This document shows positions 33,515-41,985 of a DNA stretch of 58,131 bases, one piece after another. How positions within the stretch are numbered: the first letter of the stretch is position 1; every line of letters begins with the position of its first letter. Position numbers and translations under genes: made by a program. Location of the stretch: NCBI GenBank assembly GCA_020636155.1, contig JACJYM010000015.1, forward strand, positions 1-58,131. The letters run 5' to 3'. This DNA is from Lewinellaceae bacterium. GTDB lineage: Bacteria; Bacteroidota; Bacteroidia; Chitinophagales; Saprospiraceae. Under the pieces are notes generated by a model. It saw only the letters and a program-made list of their open reading frames with translations, was not told the origin of the DNA and ran no database searches.

Positions 33515-36058
33515 ATGAATAGGAAATTTTCACCTAAAGTAAAGAAAATAATTCAAGTAAGCAGGGAAGAAGCCGTAAGATTAGGGCATGAGTATATAGG
33601 CACTGAACATCTACTCCTAGGAATTCTAAATGATACGGACAGTCTAGCTGTAAAGGTATTGAACTCTATGGAGATTGATCTGGATCAATTAAAATTTAAA
33701 ATTGAAGAAACTTCGCCATCAAAAAGAAAAGATGAAACCGGTTATAATGTAGGAAATATCCCTTTAAACAAGCATGCTGAAAAGGTATTGAAAGTGACTT
33801 TTTTGGAGGCTAAAGTTTTTAAAAATGAAGAAATAAGACCTGAGCACCTTATGCTTTCTATACTAAAACATGGAGAAAATACAGGTGCTCATGTATTGCA
33901 AGAATTCGAAGTAGACTATGACACTTATCGTCTCGAGCTTGAATATGTAAAGCAGGAAATGGAAAGTAATTATGATGTATTTAGTCAAAGTGCATCAGAT
34001 AGTGATATTCCTATGGATGATGAAGGCTCAGAATATAGTAGTGCGAGGAAAGGCAATTCAAAATCTCGAACACCCGTATTGGATAATTTTGGTAGAGACG
34101 TCAGCAAACTTGCGGAAGAAGGAAAACTGGACCCCATTATAGGTAGAGAAACAGAAATAGAAAGAGTATCTCAAATCTTGAGCAGAAGAAAGAAAAACAA
34201 TCCCATTCTCATCGGTGAACCTGGAGTGGGTAAAACCGCGATTGTTGAAGGGTTGGCATTGAGGATATTACAGAAAAAAGTGAGCAGGACCCTTTTTAAC
34301 AAGAGAATCGTAATGCTTGATCTAGCAGCCTTAGTTGCGGGGACTAAATATCGAGGTCAGTTTGAGGAAAGGATGAAAGCCATCATGAACGAACTTGAGA
34401 AAACCACCGATGTTATTTTGTTTATTGACGAAATTCATACAATCGTTGGAGCAGGTGGTGCCACTGGTTCGCTTGATGCATCTAATATTTTTAAACCTGC
34501 TCTTGCACGTGGGGAGTTGCAATGTATCGGTGCCAGCACATTGGATGAATACCGACAATATATCGAAAAAGACGGGGCTTTAGATAGAAGATTCCAGAAA
34601 GTAATGGTAGAACCACCCAACGTAGAAGATACCATTAACATCTTGAACAATATCAAGGAAAAGTATGAAGATTTTCACAATGTTACTTATAGTCAGGAAG
34701 CAATCGAAGCCTGTGTAAAATTGAGTGACCGTTATATAAGTGATCGATTTTTACCGGATAAAGCCATTGATATTCTGGATGAAGTCGGTGCGAGAACACA
34801 TTTAAAAAACATCCACGTACCGAAATATATTGAGGATTTCGAAAAGCAAATAGAGGATGTCAAAGAGAAGAAAAATCAAGCAGTAAAAAATCAACAATAC
34901 GAAAAAGCGGCAGATCTAAGAGACTCTGAATCTAAGCTGATGAAAAAGCTTGAGCAAGCTAAGGTAGAATGGGAAGAAGAAAGCAAGGCACAACGCTATC
35001 CTGTAAATGAAGATGACATTGCAGAAGTGGTGGCAATGATGACTGGTATCCCGGTAAAAAGAGTCGCGGCCAGCGAAAGTAGTAAGCTTGTAAAAATGTC
35101 TGATGACCTCAAAGGCATGATAATTGGTCAGGATGAAGCTTTGCAAAAAGTGACTAAATCTATTCAGCGCAATCGTGTGGGACTAAAAGACCCAAATAAA
35201 CCGATTGGAACTTTTATATTCTTAGGTCCCACAGGTGTAGGAAAGACGGAATTGGCTAAAGCATTGGCAAAATATATATTTGACTCTGAAGATGCCTTGA
35301 TAAGGATTGACATGAGTGAGTATATGGAAAAATTTAGCATTAGCAGGTTGATTGGGGCTCCTCCGGGATATGTGGGATATGAGGAAGGGGGTCAATTGAC
35401 TGAAAAAGTGCGAAGGAAACCTTATTCCGTTATTTTGCTAGATGAAATTGAAAAAGCTCACCCTGATGTTTACAATATTCTATTGCAAGTACTGGATGAT
35501 GGACAGTTGACCGATGGATTGGGTAGAAAAGTTGATTTCAAGAATACTTTAATAATCATGACATCCAATATCGGAGTTAGGCAATTAAAGGATTTTGGTC
35601 AAGGTGTAGGATTTGCGACACAAGCAAGAAAAGAGGCCTCAGATGACAACTCTAAAGTAGTCATTCAAAATGCTTTGAAAAAGACCTTTTCGCCTGAGTT
35701 TCTAAATAGAATAGATGACATCATCATATTCAATAGTTTGACTCAGGAAGACATATTCAAAATTATTGAAATTAGTCTTGCAAAACTGTACAGTCGGATA
35801 AATAACTTGGATTTCAATTTAGAATTAACTGACGATGCGAAGAAATTTGTCGCTGAAAAAGGTTATGATGTACAATTCGGAGCAAGGCCACTAAATCGAG
35901 CCATACAAAAATATATCGAAGACCCGATTGCAGAATTTATATTGGAAAACAATCCAAAAAGTGGCGATAACTTGATAGCAGATTTGAATGAAACTAAAGA
36001 TGGATTGACCATAGAATTTAAAAAAGGAAAAGTTAAAGAACAAGATATAAAAGAATAA
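33515..36058 (+). CDS. clpC: ATP-dependent Clp protease ATP-binding subunit ClpC
   Basis: This 847-residue AAA+ unfoldase has a double Clp-N domain (1-145, GHEYIGTEHLLLGIL and EEIRPEHLMLSILKH). AAA-1 has Walker A GEPGVGKT (~234) and FIDEIHTIVGAG. A UVR-type coiled segment (~448-485, NQQYEKAADLRDSESKLMKK) marks it as ClpC rather than ClpB. AAA-2 has Walker A GPTGVGKT (~571) and LLDEIEKAHPDV, plus a C-terminal D2-small domain (GYDVQFGARPLNRAIQKYIE). It feeds substrates to ClpP. The 222 bp upstream show only weak dyads (e.g. GACACA 33357 / TGTGTC 33397). Confidence 0.96.
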   Translation: MNRKFSPKVKKIIQVSREEAVRLGHEYIGTEHLLLGILNDTDSLAVKVLNSMEIDLDQLKFKIEETSPSKRKDETGYNVGNIPLNKHAEKVLKVTFLEAKVFKNEEIRPEHLMLSILKHGENTGAHVLQEFEVDYDTYRLELEYVKQEMESNYDVFSQSASDSDIPMDDEGSEYSSARKGNSKSRTPVLDNFGRDVSKLAEEGKLDPIIGRETEIERVSQILSRRKKNNPILIGEPGVGKTAIVEGLALRILQKKVSRTLFNKRIVMLDLAALVAGTKYRGQFEERMKAIMNELEKTTDVILFIDEIHTIVGAGGATGSLDASNIFKPALARGELQCIGASTLDEYRQYIEKDGALDRRFQKVMVEPPNVEDTINILNNIKEKYEDFHNVTYSQEAIEACVKLSDRYISDRFLPDKAIDILDEVGARTHLKNIHVPKYIEDFEKQIEDVKEKKNQAVKNQQYEKAADLRDSESKLMKKLEQAKVEWEEESKAQRYPVNEDDIAEVVAMMTGIPVKRVAASESSKLVKMSDDLKGMIIGQDEALQKVTKSIQRNRVGLKDPNKPIGTFIFLGPTGVGKTELAKALAKYIFDSEDALIRIDMSEYMEKFSISRLIGAPPGYVGYEEGGQLTEKVRRKPYSVILLDEIEKAHPDVYNILLQVLDDGQLTDGLGRKVDFKNTLIIMTSNIGVRQLKDFGQGVGFATQARKEASDDNSKVVIQNALKKTFSPEFLNRIDDIIIFNSLTQEDIFKIIEISLAKLYSRINNLDFNLELTDDAKKFVAEKGYDVQFGARPLNRAIQKYIEDPIAEFILENNPKSGDNLIADLNETKDGLTIEFKKGKVKEQDIKE

Positions 36059-36109
36059 TTATACTTTTGTTTCGCTATTAAATATTTTAAAAACTAAATA
36101 ATTAGACAT

Positions 36110-36685
36110 TTGGCAAAAAGCAATCAAAACGAAGAAAAATTTAACTTTAGAGTAAATTCAGAAATAAAAATACCAAAAATTCGACTCGTCGGTGATGATT
36201 TTGATGCGATAAGTAATGTAGCTGGAAGGCAGATTGATGTGGGAATCTATGATACTTACAGGGCGGTAAGATGGGCAGAAGAGCTAGATTTAGATCTGGT
36301 AGAAATAAGCCCAAATGCAAGTCCGCCCGTGTGCAAAATCATGGATTTTAAAAAGTTCATCTATGACAAGAAGAAAAAGGAAAAAGAGATAAAATCTAAG
36401 GCGCAGAAAACCGTCATTAAAGAAATTAGATTTGGCCCCAATACTGACGATCATGATTTTGAGTTTAAATTGCGTCATGCCAAAAAATTCTTAGAGGAAG
36501 GATCAAAGGTGAAAGCCTATGTTCAGTTTAGAGGTAGAGCCATCGTTTTCAAGGACAGAGGAGAACTATTATTACTTAATTTCCTCAAAGAATTAGAAGA
36601 ATACGGAGCCGCCGAGGATCTTCCTAAATTAGAGGGTCGTAGGATGATAGTGATGGTATCACCAAAGAAGAAAAAACAAAGTTAA
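36110..36685 (+). CDS. infC: Translation initiation factor IF-3, non-ATG start
   Basis: This 191-residue IF-3 has an N-domain (VNSEIKIPKIRLVGDDFDAI, GIYDTYRAVRWAEELDLDLV, ISPNASPPVCKIMDFKKF), a basic linker (YDKKKKEKEIKSKAQK) and a C-domain (IRFGPNTDDHDFEFKLRHAK, VQFRGRAIVFKDRGELLL). The TTG at 36110 gives MAKSNQNEEK. No in-frame ATG exists between the stop at 36095 and the conserved core; ATT at 36101 is the only other candidate. Rare infC start codons are a known basis of IF-3 autoregulation. The gene ends with its own terminator, unlike the classic infC-rpmI-rplT operon. Confidence 0.95.
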   Translation: MAKSNQNEEKFNFRVNSEIKIPKIRLVGDDFDAISNVAGRQIDVGIYDTYRAVRWAEELDLDLVEISPNASPPVCKIMDFKKFIYDKKKKEKEIKSKAQKTVIKEIRFGPNTDDHDFEFKLRHAKKFLEEGSKVKAYVQFRGRAIVFKDRGELLLLNFLKELEEYGAAEDLPKLEGRRMIVMVSPKKKKQS

Positions 36686-36690
36686 TTATC

Positions 36691-36721
36691 AAAAAAGCCA
36701 TGATTTCAAGTGGCTTTTTTT
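36691..36721 (+). terminator. Intrinsic terminator after infC
   Basis: AAAAAAGCCA (36691-36700) pairs with TGGCTTTTTT (36711-36720) around a 10-base loop and ends in T. Confidence 0.85.
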
Positions 36722-36813
36722 CAATATTCCATGTTAATCATGGTGTTAGTATGAGAGTTCAACTGAATAGAAATTATTTCTTAAAAAATCAGCGAGAAAC
36801 GAAGGAATTATTT

Positions 36814-36821
36814 TATCTTTG
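36814..36821 (+). promoter_or_regulatory. -7 element of the rpmI-rplT promoter
   Basis: TATCTTTG followed by CAGC, 27 bases before rpmI. With the infC terminator upstream it makes rpmI-rplT an independent unit. A small hairpin CCATG/CATGG lies at 36729-36743. Confidence 0.55.
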
Positions 36822-36848
36822 CAGCTTGCAAGAAAAAAATGAATTGTT

Positions 36849-37040
36849 ATGCCTAAAATGAAAACACATTCAAGTGCAAAAAAGAGGTTTAAACTTACCG
36901 GTTCTGGTAAGGTAAAAAGATTCCAAGCGAATACCTCTCACTTGATGAGAAAGAAATCAAAAAAAGCTAAAACCAGATTATTGGGTTCTACTTTGGTGTC
37001 TCCTGCGGATGAGGCTAGAGTAAAAAGATTATTAGCTTAA
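36849..37040 (+). CDS. rpmI: Ribosomal protein L35
   Basis: At 63 residues this is a typical L35: MPKMKTHSSAKKRFKLTGSG, KVKRFQANTSHLMRKKSKKA and the L-V-x-x-A-D-E-A-R-V-K-R-L-L end. It binds 23S rRNA within the 50S subunit. It is preceded by its own -7 element and followed by rplT after 77 bp. Confidence 0.97.
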   Translation: MPKMKTHSSAKKRFKLTGSGKVKRFQANTSHLMRKKSKKAKTRLLGSTLVSPADEARVKRLLA

Positions 37041-37117
37041 TTAAAAAATTATTTTTTAACGAGAATACAGGAATTAAGAATCAAAAGATCCCTGTATTGT
37101 ACTAAAAACAAAAAAAA

Positions 37118-37462
37118 ATGCCTAGATCAGTTAATTCAGTTGCTTCTAGAAAAAGAAGAAAAAAAATCATGAAACTTGCCAAAGGTTACTTTGGTGCAAG
37201 AAAAAATGTGTGGACGGTCGCCAAAAACGCAGTGGAAAAAGCCCTGCAATATGCCTATAGAGACCGTAGAAATAAGAAAAGAGCATTTAGAAGGCTTTGG
37301 ATTGCAAGAATCAATGCGGCTGCAAGAATGCATGGAATGTCATATTCTAAATTTATGTATGCATTGTCACAAGCTGACATTACGTTGAATAGAAAAGTAT
37401 TGGCAGATTTAGCCATGAATCACCCTGATACTTTCAAAGCTTTGGTAGATAAAGTAAAATAA
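37118..37462 (+). CDS. rplT: Ribosomal protein L20
   Basis: This 114-residue L20 begins MPRSVNSVASRKRRKKIMKL and has AKGYFGARKNVWTVAKNAVE, RDRRNKKRAFRRLWIARINA and SYSKFMYALSQADITLNRKV. L20 is an early-assembly 50S protein. In several bacteria it also represses its own operon by binding the mRNA; no such structure was identified here. A terminator follows at 37485. Confidence 0.97.
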   Translation: MPRSVNSVASRKRRKKIMKLAKGYFGARKNVWTVAKNAVEKALQYAYRDRRNKKRAFRRLWIARINAAARMHGMSYSKFMYALSQADITLNRKVLADLAMNHPDTFKALVDKVK

Positions 37463-37484
37463 ATAAACCGGATTTAAAGGTTGG

Positions 37485-37520
37485 AAAGGTGAAAATGAGG
37501 AATTCGTTTTCACCTTTTTT
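37485..37520 (+). terminator. Intrinsic terminator after rplT
   Basis: AAAGGTGAAAA (37485-37495) pairs with TTTTCACCTTT (37507-37517) around an 11-base loop, followed by T. Confidence 0.85.
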
Positions 37521-37683
37521 ATTGTATAAAACCGCTCATTTGATAATGTTAAACAAACCCACCTTTACAATTGATAATTTTTTTTAAAAGGTAATGAAAT
37601 ACTTTTCGTGACTCGTGCTTAAGAGAGAGTCCTTGCTTCCGATTTGCGGATTTTCTAAATATGCAATACGTTAATATTTTTCA

Positions 37684-37730
37684 AAATGTACAAGCTAGAT
37701 GCAACATTGTTGCATCTAGCTTGTACATTT
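37684..37730. promoter_or_regulatory. 47-bp near-perfect palindrome, probable operator of the lipoprotein-TonB operon
   Basis: Positions 37684-37705 are the exact reverse complement of 37709-37730, with a 3-base centre (ATT). The core reads ATGCAAC-ATT-GTTGCAT. The right arm overlaps the -7 element TACATTTG. No T run follows, so it is not a normal terminator. The core size would suit a Fur/Zur-family dimer; that link is inference. Confidence 0.65.
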
Positions 37731-37731
37731 G
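37724..37731 (+). promoter_or_regulatory. -7 element TACATTTG within the palindrome's right arm
   Basis: Matches TAnnTTTG, 33 bases before the ATG at 37765. Unlike the other -7 elements listed here it is followed by T, not C. Protein bound to the palindrome would block it. Confidence 0.5.
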
Positions 37732-37764
37732 TCGTAGATTGGTATTCAACATAAATAAAAATTC

Positions 37765-38331
37765 ATGCGAAATTTTAGAAAAATATTATTTGCGGTATTA
37801 ATTTTTGGAATAATAAGCGTAATCTTTTCCTGTAAAAAGGACGATCCGATTATCCCAAATGAAGAAGAATTAATCACCACAGTACGACTGAAATTAATTA
37901 ATATTTCGAATGCCAAGCAGGTTGAATTCTCGTTTAGGGATATCGATGGTGAAGGTGGTGAAGCTCCTGTTATCACCGCAGGAATCCTTGAAAAAAATAG
38001 TATATATCTAGGTGAGATTTCTTTGCTTAATGAACAAACGAATCCAGCGGACAACATAACTGCGGAAGTGGAAGAAGAAGGAGTAGATCATCAATTCTTT
38101 TTTGAAACGGATGTTCTCGGGGTTTCTTTTTACTATCAAGATACTGATATTGATGGAAAACCTATTGGAATTCTCTTTCAATTAGCTACCCAAGATGCCG
38201 GACAAGGTACCATGACTATCATATTAAGGCATCAAGCCGATAAAAATGCAGATGGTGTGAGTAACGGAGATATTACAAATGCCGGTGGTGAAACTGATTT
38301 AGAAATAAGCTTCGATCTCAATGTACAATAA
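37765..38331 (+). CDS. Lipoprotein co-encoded with a TonB receptor
   Basis: This 188-residue protein has a lipoprotein signal (ISVIFSC, then KKDD). The mature part starts with an acidic tether (PNEEELITTVRLKL), then a beta-rich domain with FRDIDGEGGEAPVITAG, LNEQTNPADNITAEVEEEGV, DHQFFFETD, YQDTDIDGKPIG and a final TIILRHQADKNADGVSNGDI followed by GGETDLEISFDL. I recognise it as a recurrent partner of ZnuD-like TonB receptors in Bacteroidota, but its biochemical role is unknown. The acidic and His residues would suit metal binding. Its last 11 bases overlap the receptor start, so the two are coupled. Confidence 0.75.
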   Translation: MRNFRKILFAVLIFGIISVIFSCKKDDPIIPNEEELITTVRLKLINISNAKQVEFSFRDIDGEGGEAPVITAGILEKNSIYLGEISLLNEQTNPADNITAEVEEEGVDHQFFFETDVLGVSFYYQDTDIDGKPIGILFQLATQDAGQGTMTIILRHQADKNADGVSNGDITNAGGETDLEISFDLNVQ

Positions 38332-40642
38332 AATTATCCTTAGTTTTCTTATTCTACTAATAACCCAAGTACTGTTAGGACAATCATGTCATTTCCAAAT
38401 ATCTGGAAGTGTCTATGATCTCAATACTGGTTTTCCTATGCAAGAAGTCAGTGTAGAAATACCAGATATTAAATCTGGAACTTACACCGATTCATTAGGT
38501 CAGTATGTAATCAACAATATATGTTTTGGTCAATATCACCTTCAAGTCAGTCACATCGGATGTGAGACAGAAAAATATTTTATTGATATCAAGGCCGATA
38601 CAATATTGGATATTTGGCTTGATCATGCGAGTCATGAGCTAGAAGCAGTAGAAATAGATGCCCAGCAAGAAGTTAAAAGAAACCCTTCGCAGACTGAAAT
38701 CAAACAAAAAGACATTGAAAAAAATGCCGAAAAATCTCTGACACAGCTCATTTCGAGTATGCCTGGTGTCAGTAGTATAAGTAATGGCAACAGCATTTCG
38801 AAGCCGGTAATCAACGGAATGTATGGAAATAGGTTGAGTATTCTCAACAATGGTATTGCTCAAAGTGGACAACAATGGGGCAATGACCACAGCCCGGAAA
38901 TAGACCCGAACGTGGCCGCAAAAATACGACTGGTTCATGGGGCAGAAAGTTTAAAATACCCTGGCACCAATCTAGGAACCATTCTTTTGGTCGAGCCTAA
39001 ACCCATTGGCCATGACCCACATTTGCACGGTAGAGTTTCTGGTTTTTACGACACTAATGGAAGGCAATTCGGATCAAATATTCAAGCTCAGACTTATAAT
39101 AAATTTCTAAGCTGGAAATTTAATGGAACCATCAAAAAAGGTGGCGACCGATTCACACCGAGTTATTTCTTGACTAATACAGGTAATCGGGAATACGATG
39201 GCTCTCTCCAGCTCGAAAAAAGTATTTCTGACAAAACCTTTTCTACCCTTTATCTCAGTAGCTTTAATTCTCAATTAGGAATTCTGAGAGGATCACATAT
39301 CGGCAACCTCAACGATCTGGAAGAGGCATTCAATCGAGATGAACCATTTTTTACTTCTGAAAAATTTAGTTATAATATCGAGGCACCCAGCCAAAAAGTC
39401 AATCATCACTTGGCAAAATTGGACATAAAACACTTTTTGAATGACAATGCGTGGATTGACTATACCCTTTCCTCACAACTCAACGAACGCAAGGAGTTTG
39501 ATGTACGACGTGGTGGCAGATCAGATATTCCGGCTCTGAGTCTGAACCAATGGAATCATTATGCTTCATTGACCTATAATAATGAAGATCCTAACAAAAA
39601 TTGGTATCTCTATTCGGGGCTGCAAGTTCGCATAACGGATAATACAAACCGACCAAATACCGGTATCCTGCCTTTGATTCCTGACTACATCGAAGATGAA
39701 TCCACGGCATTTCTTGTATTGAAAAATGAAAAACCAAAACATACCACCAATTTAGGTATCAAGTACAGTTTTGTGTATCAATATGTGGCACGAATCGAAA
39801 CCGGTCCACCATTATATGTTCAAGATTACAAAAATACATATCATAACTTCAGCATAGCTGCAGGTCATGAATATCTCATAAGTAAGACCAAAAAAATAAG
39901 TGGTGACCTATTTTTTAGCACGAGAAATCCCGCCATCAATGAGTTATACAGTAATGGATTACATCAGGGTGTGAGTGGTATAGAACTGGGAAATATCACT
40001 TTAAATAAGGAAAAATCACTGAGAGCCACACTCGGATATTCTACGACGTGGTTTGACAAATTAAAGGTTCAAGGACAGGCATATTATCAGTACATTAATG
40101 ATTTTATTTATTTGCTTCCTTCTGATGAGTTGAGATTAACGATACGAGGTGCATTCCCAGTCTATCAATACGAGCAGACTAATGGCAGATTCGTTGGTCT
40201 TGACACAAAGATTGCATACAATATTCTTAAATATACAGATATTGTCCTCTCTGGAAGTTACCTTTCTGCTAAAAATACTGATACTGGACAAGGTTTGGTT
40301 TATATGCCGGCAAATAATTTGAGAGCAGAAATCAACCTTGAATATCCAAATCCACAAAGCCATTCCGTTATAAAAAACTTTAATTTTACAGGAGGAGTTT
40401 TGCATAATTTCAAGAAAACTGACATTGATGAAAATCAAGATTTTTTACCCGTTCCTGAGGCTTATAGTCTGTTGTATCTCAGTTTAGGTGGTGATTTTCG
40501 AGTTTCAGAAAAGACCTTAAGTGTCACACTAAAAGTTGACAATTTACTCAATACAAAATATCGTGACTATCTCAATCGACTCCACTATTTTGCTGATGAA
40601 ATGGGACGAAATATAAGTATGAATCTTTCTTACGAATTTTAG
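38321..40642 (+). CDS. TonB-dependent receptor (ZnuD-like group)
   Basis: This 773-residue outer-membrane receptor has a signal peptide (cleavage near LLGQ). A carboxypeptidase-regulatory-like domain follows (~27-105, ISGSVYDLNTGFPMQEVSVE), then a plug (~120-230) with LTQLISSMPGVSSISNGNSI, VINGMYGNRLSILNNGIAQ, SGQQWGNDHSPEIDPNVAAK and VHGAESLKYPGTNLGTIL, and a barrel ending in SMNLSYEF. There is no STN domain, so it should not signal to a sigma factor. The QWGNDH and HDPHLHG segments and the partner lipoprotein resemble zinc/heavy-metal receptors of the ZnuD type; substrate assignment is inference. The usual plug segment after GAESLKYP lacks the common GSDAIGG form. Confidence 0.85.
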   Translation: MYNKIILSFLILLITQVLLGQSCHFQISGSVYDLNTGFPMQEVSVEIPDIKSGTYTDSLGQYVINNICFGQYHLQVSHIGCETEKYFIDIKADTILDIWLDHASHELEAVEIDAQQEVKRNPSQTEIKQKDIEKNAEKSLTQLISSMPGVSSISNGNSISKPVINGMYGNRLSILNNGIAQSGQQWGNDHSPEIDPNVAAKIRLVHGAESLKYPGTNLGTILLVEPKPIGHDPHLHGRVSGFYDTNGRQFGSNIQAQTYNKFLSWKFNGTIKKGGDRFTPSYFLTNTGNREYDGSLQLEKSISDKTFSTLYLSSFNSQLGILRGSHIGNLNDLEEAFNRDEPFFTSEKFSYNIEAPSQKVNHHLAKLDIKHFLNDNAWIDYTLSSQLNERKEFDVRRGGRSDIPALSLNQWNHYASLTYNNEDPNKNWYLYSGLQVRITDNTNRPNTGILPLIPDYIEDESTAFLVLKNEKPKHTTNLGIKYSFVYQYVARIETGPPLYVQDYKNTYHNFSIAAGHEYLISKTKKISGDLFFSTRNPAINELYSNGLHQGVSGIELGNITLNKEKSLRATLGYSTTWFDKLKVQGQAYYQYINDFIYLLPSDELRLTIRGAFPVYQYEQTNGRFVGLDTKIAYNILKYTDIVLSGSYLSAKNTDTGQGLVYMPANNLRAEINLEYPNPQSHSVIKNFNFTGGVLHNFKKTDIDENQDFLPVPEAYSLLYLSLGGDFRVSEKTLSVTLKVDNLLNTKYRDYLNRLHYFADEMGRNISMNLSYEF

Positions 40643-40742
40643 GAGATATATTGATTAATCACGTTTAATTAATAGTTTAGGAAAAATTCTAAAAAAATTA
40701 TTCTTAACAACCAATTTGCGAATTTAACAAGGATTTTAAGTA

Positions 40743-41768
40743 TCAATACCGAAAAGACTTTACGCAATTCACAAAGGTTTTGACTTTGTCCAAGGGTGTA
40801 TCTGGATAGACTCCATGACCTAAGTTTACAATATGGTTTCTCCCAAATTCTTGTATCATTTTAATCGTTGCATTTTCGATCATTTGATCATCTGCATAAA
40901 GCATACAAGGGTCTAAGTTACCTTGTACGACTTGTTCTCTTCCAAGTAAATCACGAGCTTGACTAGGCGAAATATTCCAATCCAATCCGATGACGTCAGC
41001 CCCTACCCTTTGTATATCATGTAAAGCAAACCATGCCCCTTTTGAAAATAATGTGACTGGCACTCTCGGCTTTAAAGATTGGACGATTTCCCTAAGATAT
41101 GGAATACAAAATTCTCTGTAAGACTGCTCATCAAGAACTCCCGCCCAAGAATCAAATATCTGGATTAAATGTACCCCACGATTTACTTTCTCATTGGTGT
41201 ATTGTATGATAGCCGTCGTAATTTTTTGTAATAATTGATGACTTAGTTCAGGCTCCTGGTACAAAAACCTCTTGGCTTTGGAAAAAGTTTTACTGCCAGA
41301 GCCCTCAATCATATAGCAAAACAAAGTAAAAGGTGCTCCACTGAAACCAATTAATGGAACTCGGCCCTCTAGTTTTTCCAAGGTTTTATCAATTCCTCCA
41401 AAAACGTAGTCTAGCTGTGGGTTAACCTCCGTCGTAAGGGCTTCTATATCTGATTTGGATTGTATCACTTTGGGGAAATAGGGACCTTTCTTTTCCACAA
41501 GTTCATAAGGCAGTCCCATTGCCTCAGGAATCACCAAAATATCACTAAAAAGTATGGCAGCATCTACGCCGAGTTCGTCAACAGGCTGAATGGTCACTTC
41601 GGCAACTAATTCAGGGTTTTTGACGAGTGCTATAAAACCATTGAGACTATTTCTAACTGCTCTATATTGTGGTAAAATCCTTCCGGCTTGACGCATAAGC
41701 CATACGGGAGGTCTCTCCACTTTTTCACCCTTAACTGTTCTTAACAATAAATCATTTTTCACTTGCAT
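40743..41768 (-). CDS. hemE: Uroporphyrinogen decarboxylase
   Basis: This 341-residue TIM-barrel enzyme is full length. Diagnostic segments are PPVWLMRQAGRILPQYRAVR near the N-terminus, AILFSDILVIPEAMG (catalytic Asp), GFSGAPFTLFCYMIEG, IQIFDSWAGVL and NLGHGVYPDTPLDKV with a conserved His. HemE decarboxylates the four acetate groups of uroporphyrinogen III to give coproporphyrinogen III in heme synthesis. It stands alone, with a -7 element at 41785-41792. Confidence 0.97.
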   Translation of the reverse strand: MQVKNDLLLRTVKGEKVERPPVWLMRQAGRILPQYRAVRNSLNGFIALVKNPELVAEVTIQPVDELGVDAAILFSDILVIPEAMGLPYELVEKKGPYFPKVIQSKSDIEALTTEVNPQLDYVFGGIDKTLEKLEGRVPLIGFSGAPFTLFCYMIEGSGSKTFSKAKRFLYQEPELSHQLLQKITTAIIQYTNEKVNRGVHLIQIFDSWAGVLDEQSYREFCIPYLREIVQSLKPRVPVTLFSKGAWFALHDIQRVGADVIGLDWNISPSQARDLLGREQVVQGNLDPCMLYADDQMIENATIKMIQEFGRNHIVNLGHGVYPDTPLDKVKTFVNCVKSFRY

Positions 41769-41784
41769 GCCATTCCATTTGGTG

Positions 41785-41792
41785 CAAAGATA
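41785..41792 (-). promoter_or_regulatory. -7 element TATCTTTG of hemE
   Basis: On minus, TATCTTTG followed by CAC, 16 bases before the hemE start codon. No TTG at the ideal upstream spacing. Confidence 0.5.
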
Positions 41793-41849
41793 TATTTATC
41801 TAATTTTGTTATTTGACTTTTAGAAATGAACTTCAATGTTCTAAAAGCA

Positions 41850-41985
41850 TTTTACATAAGACTTACAAATTACAATCGAATGAAGCAAACCATATCAGAG
41901 ATAATTACTACTCAAAAATAGGATACTTAAGCTAAACGGTTGATTTTTGACAAACAAATACTATTAAATAGATGAAAATTGCACT
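41850..41985 (+). repeat. Leader copy B, before dapB (homologous to copy A at 32694)
   Basis: Shares the block ATGAARCAAACC...ATAATTA and the block GACAAACAAAYACTNTTAAA leading to ATGAAAATT with copy A. Here the shared segment runs directly into the dapB start codon at 41972. Confidence 0.75.
41880..41921 (+). other. Candidate micro-ORF in the dapB leader (13 codons, MKQTISEIITTQK)
   Basis: ATG at 41880 opens a frame ending at TAG 41919-41921, 50 bases before dapB. Its first eleven codons parallel the micro-ORF in leader copy A, with K, S and T codons changed only synonymously. Translation is not shown. Confidence 0.35.

Larger units (their letters stand above)
37463..37764. other. 302-bp intergenic region between rplT and the lipoprotein gene
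   Basis: It holds the rplT terminator (37485-37520), ~160 bp in which I see no gene or clear RNA structure, then a 47-bp palindrome (37684-37730) with an overlapping -7 element (37724-37731), and a 33-bp leader before the gene at 37765. Confidence 0.8.

Noticed and set aside
37560..37683. Possible structured RNA between the rplT terminator and the palindrome
   Set aside because: I could not find a convincing fold, and the only promoter element seen lies downstream of it.
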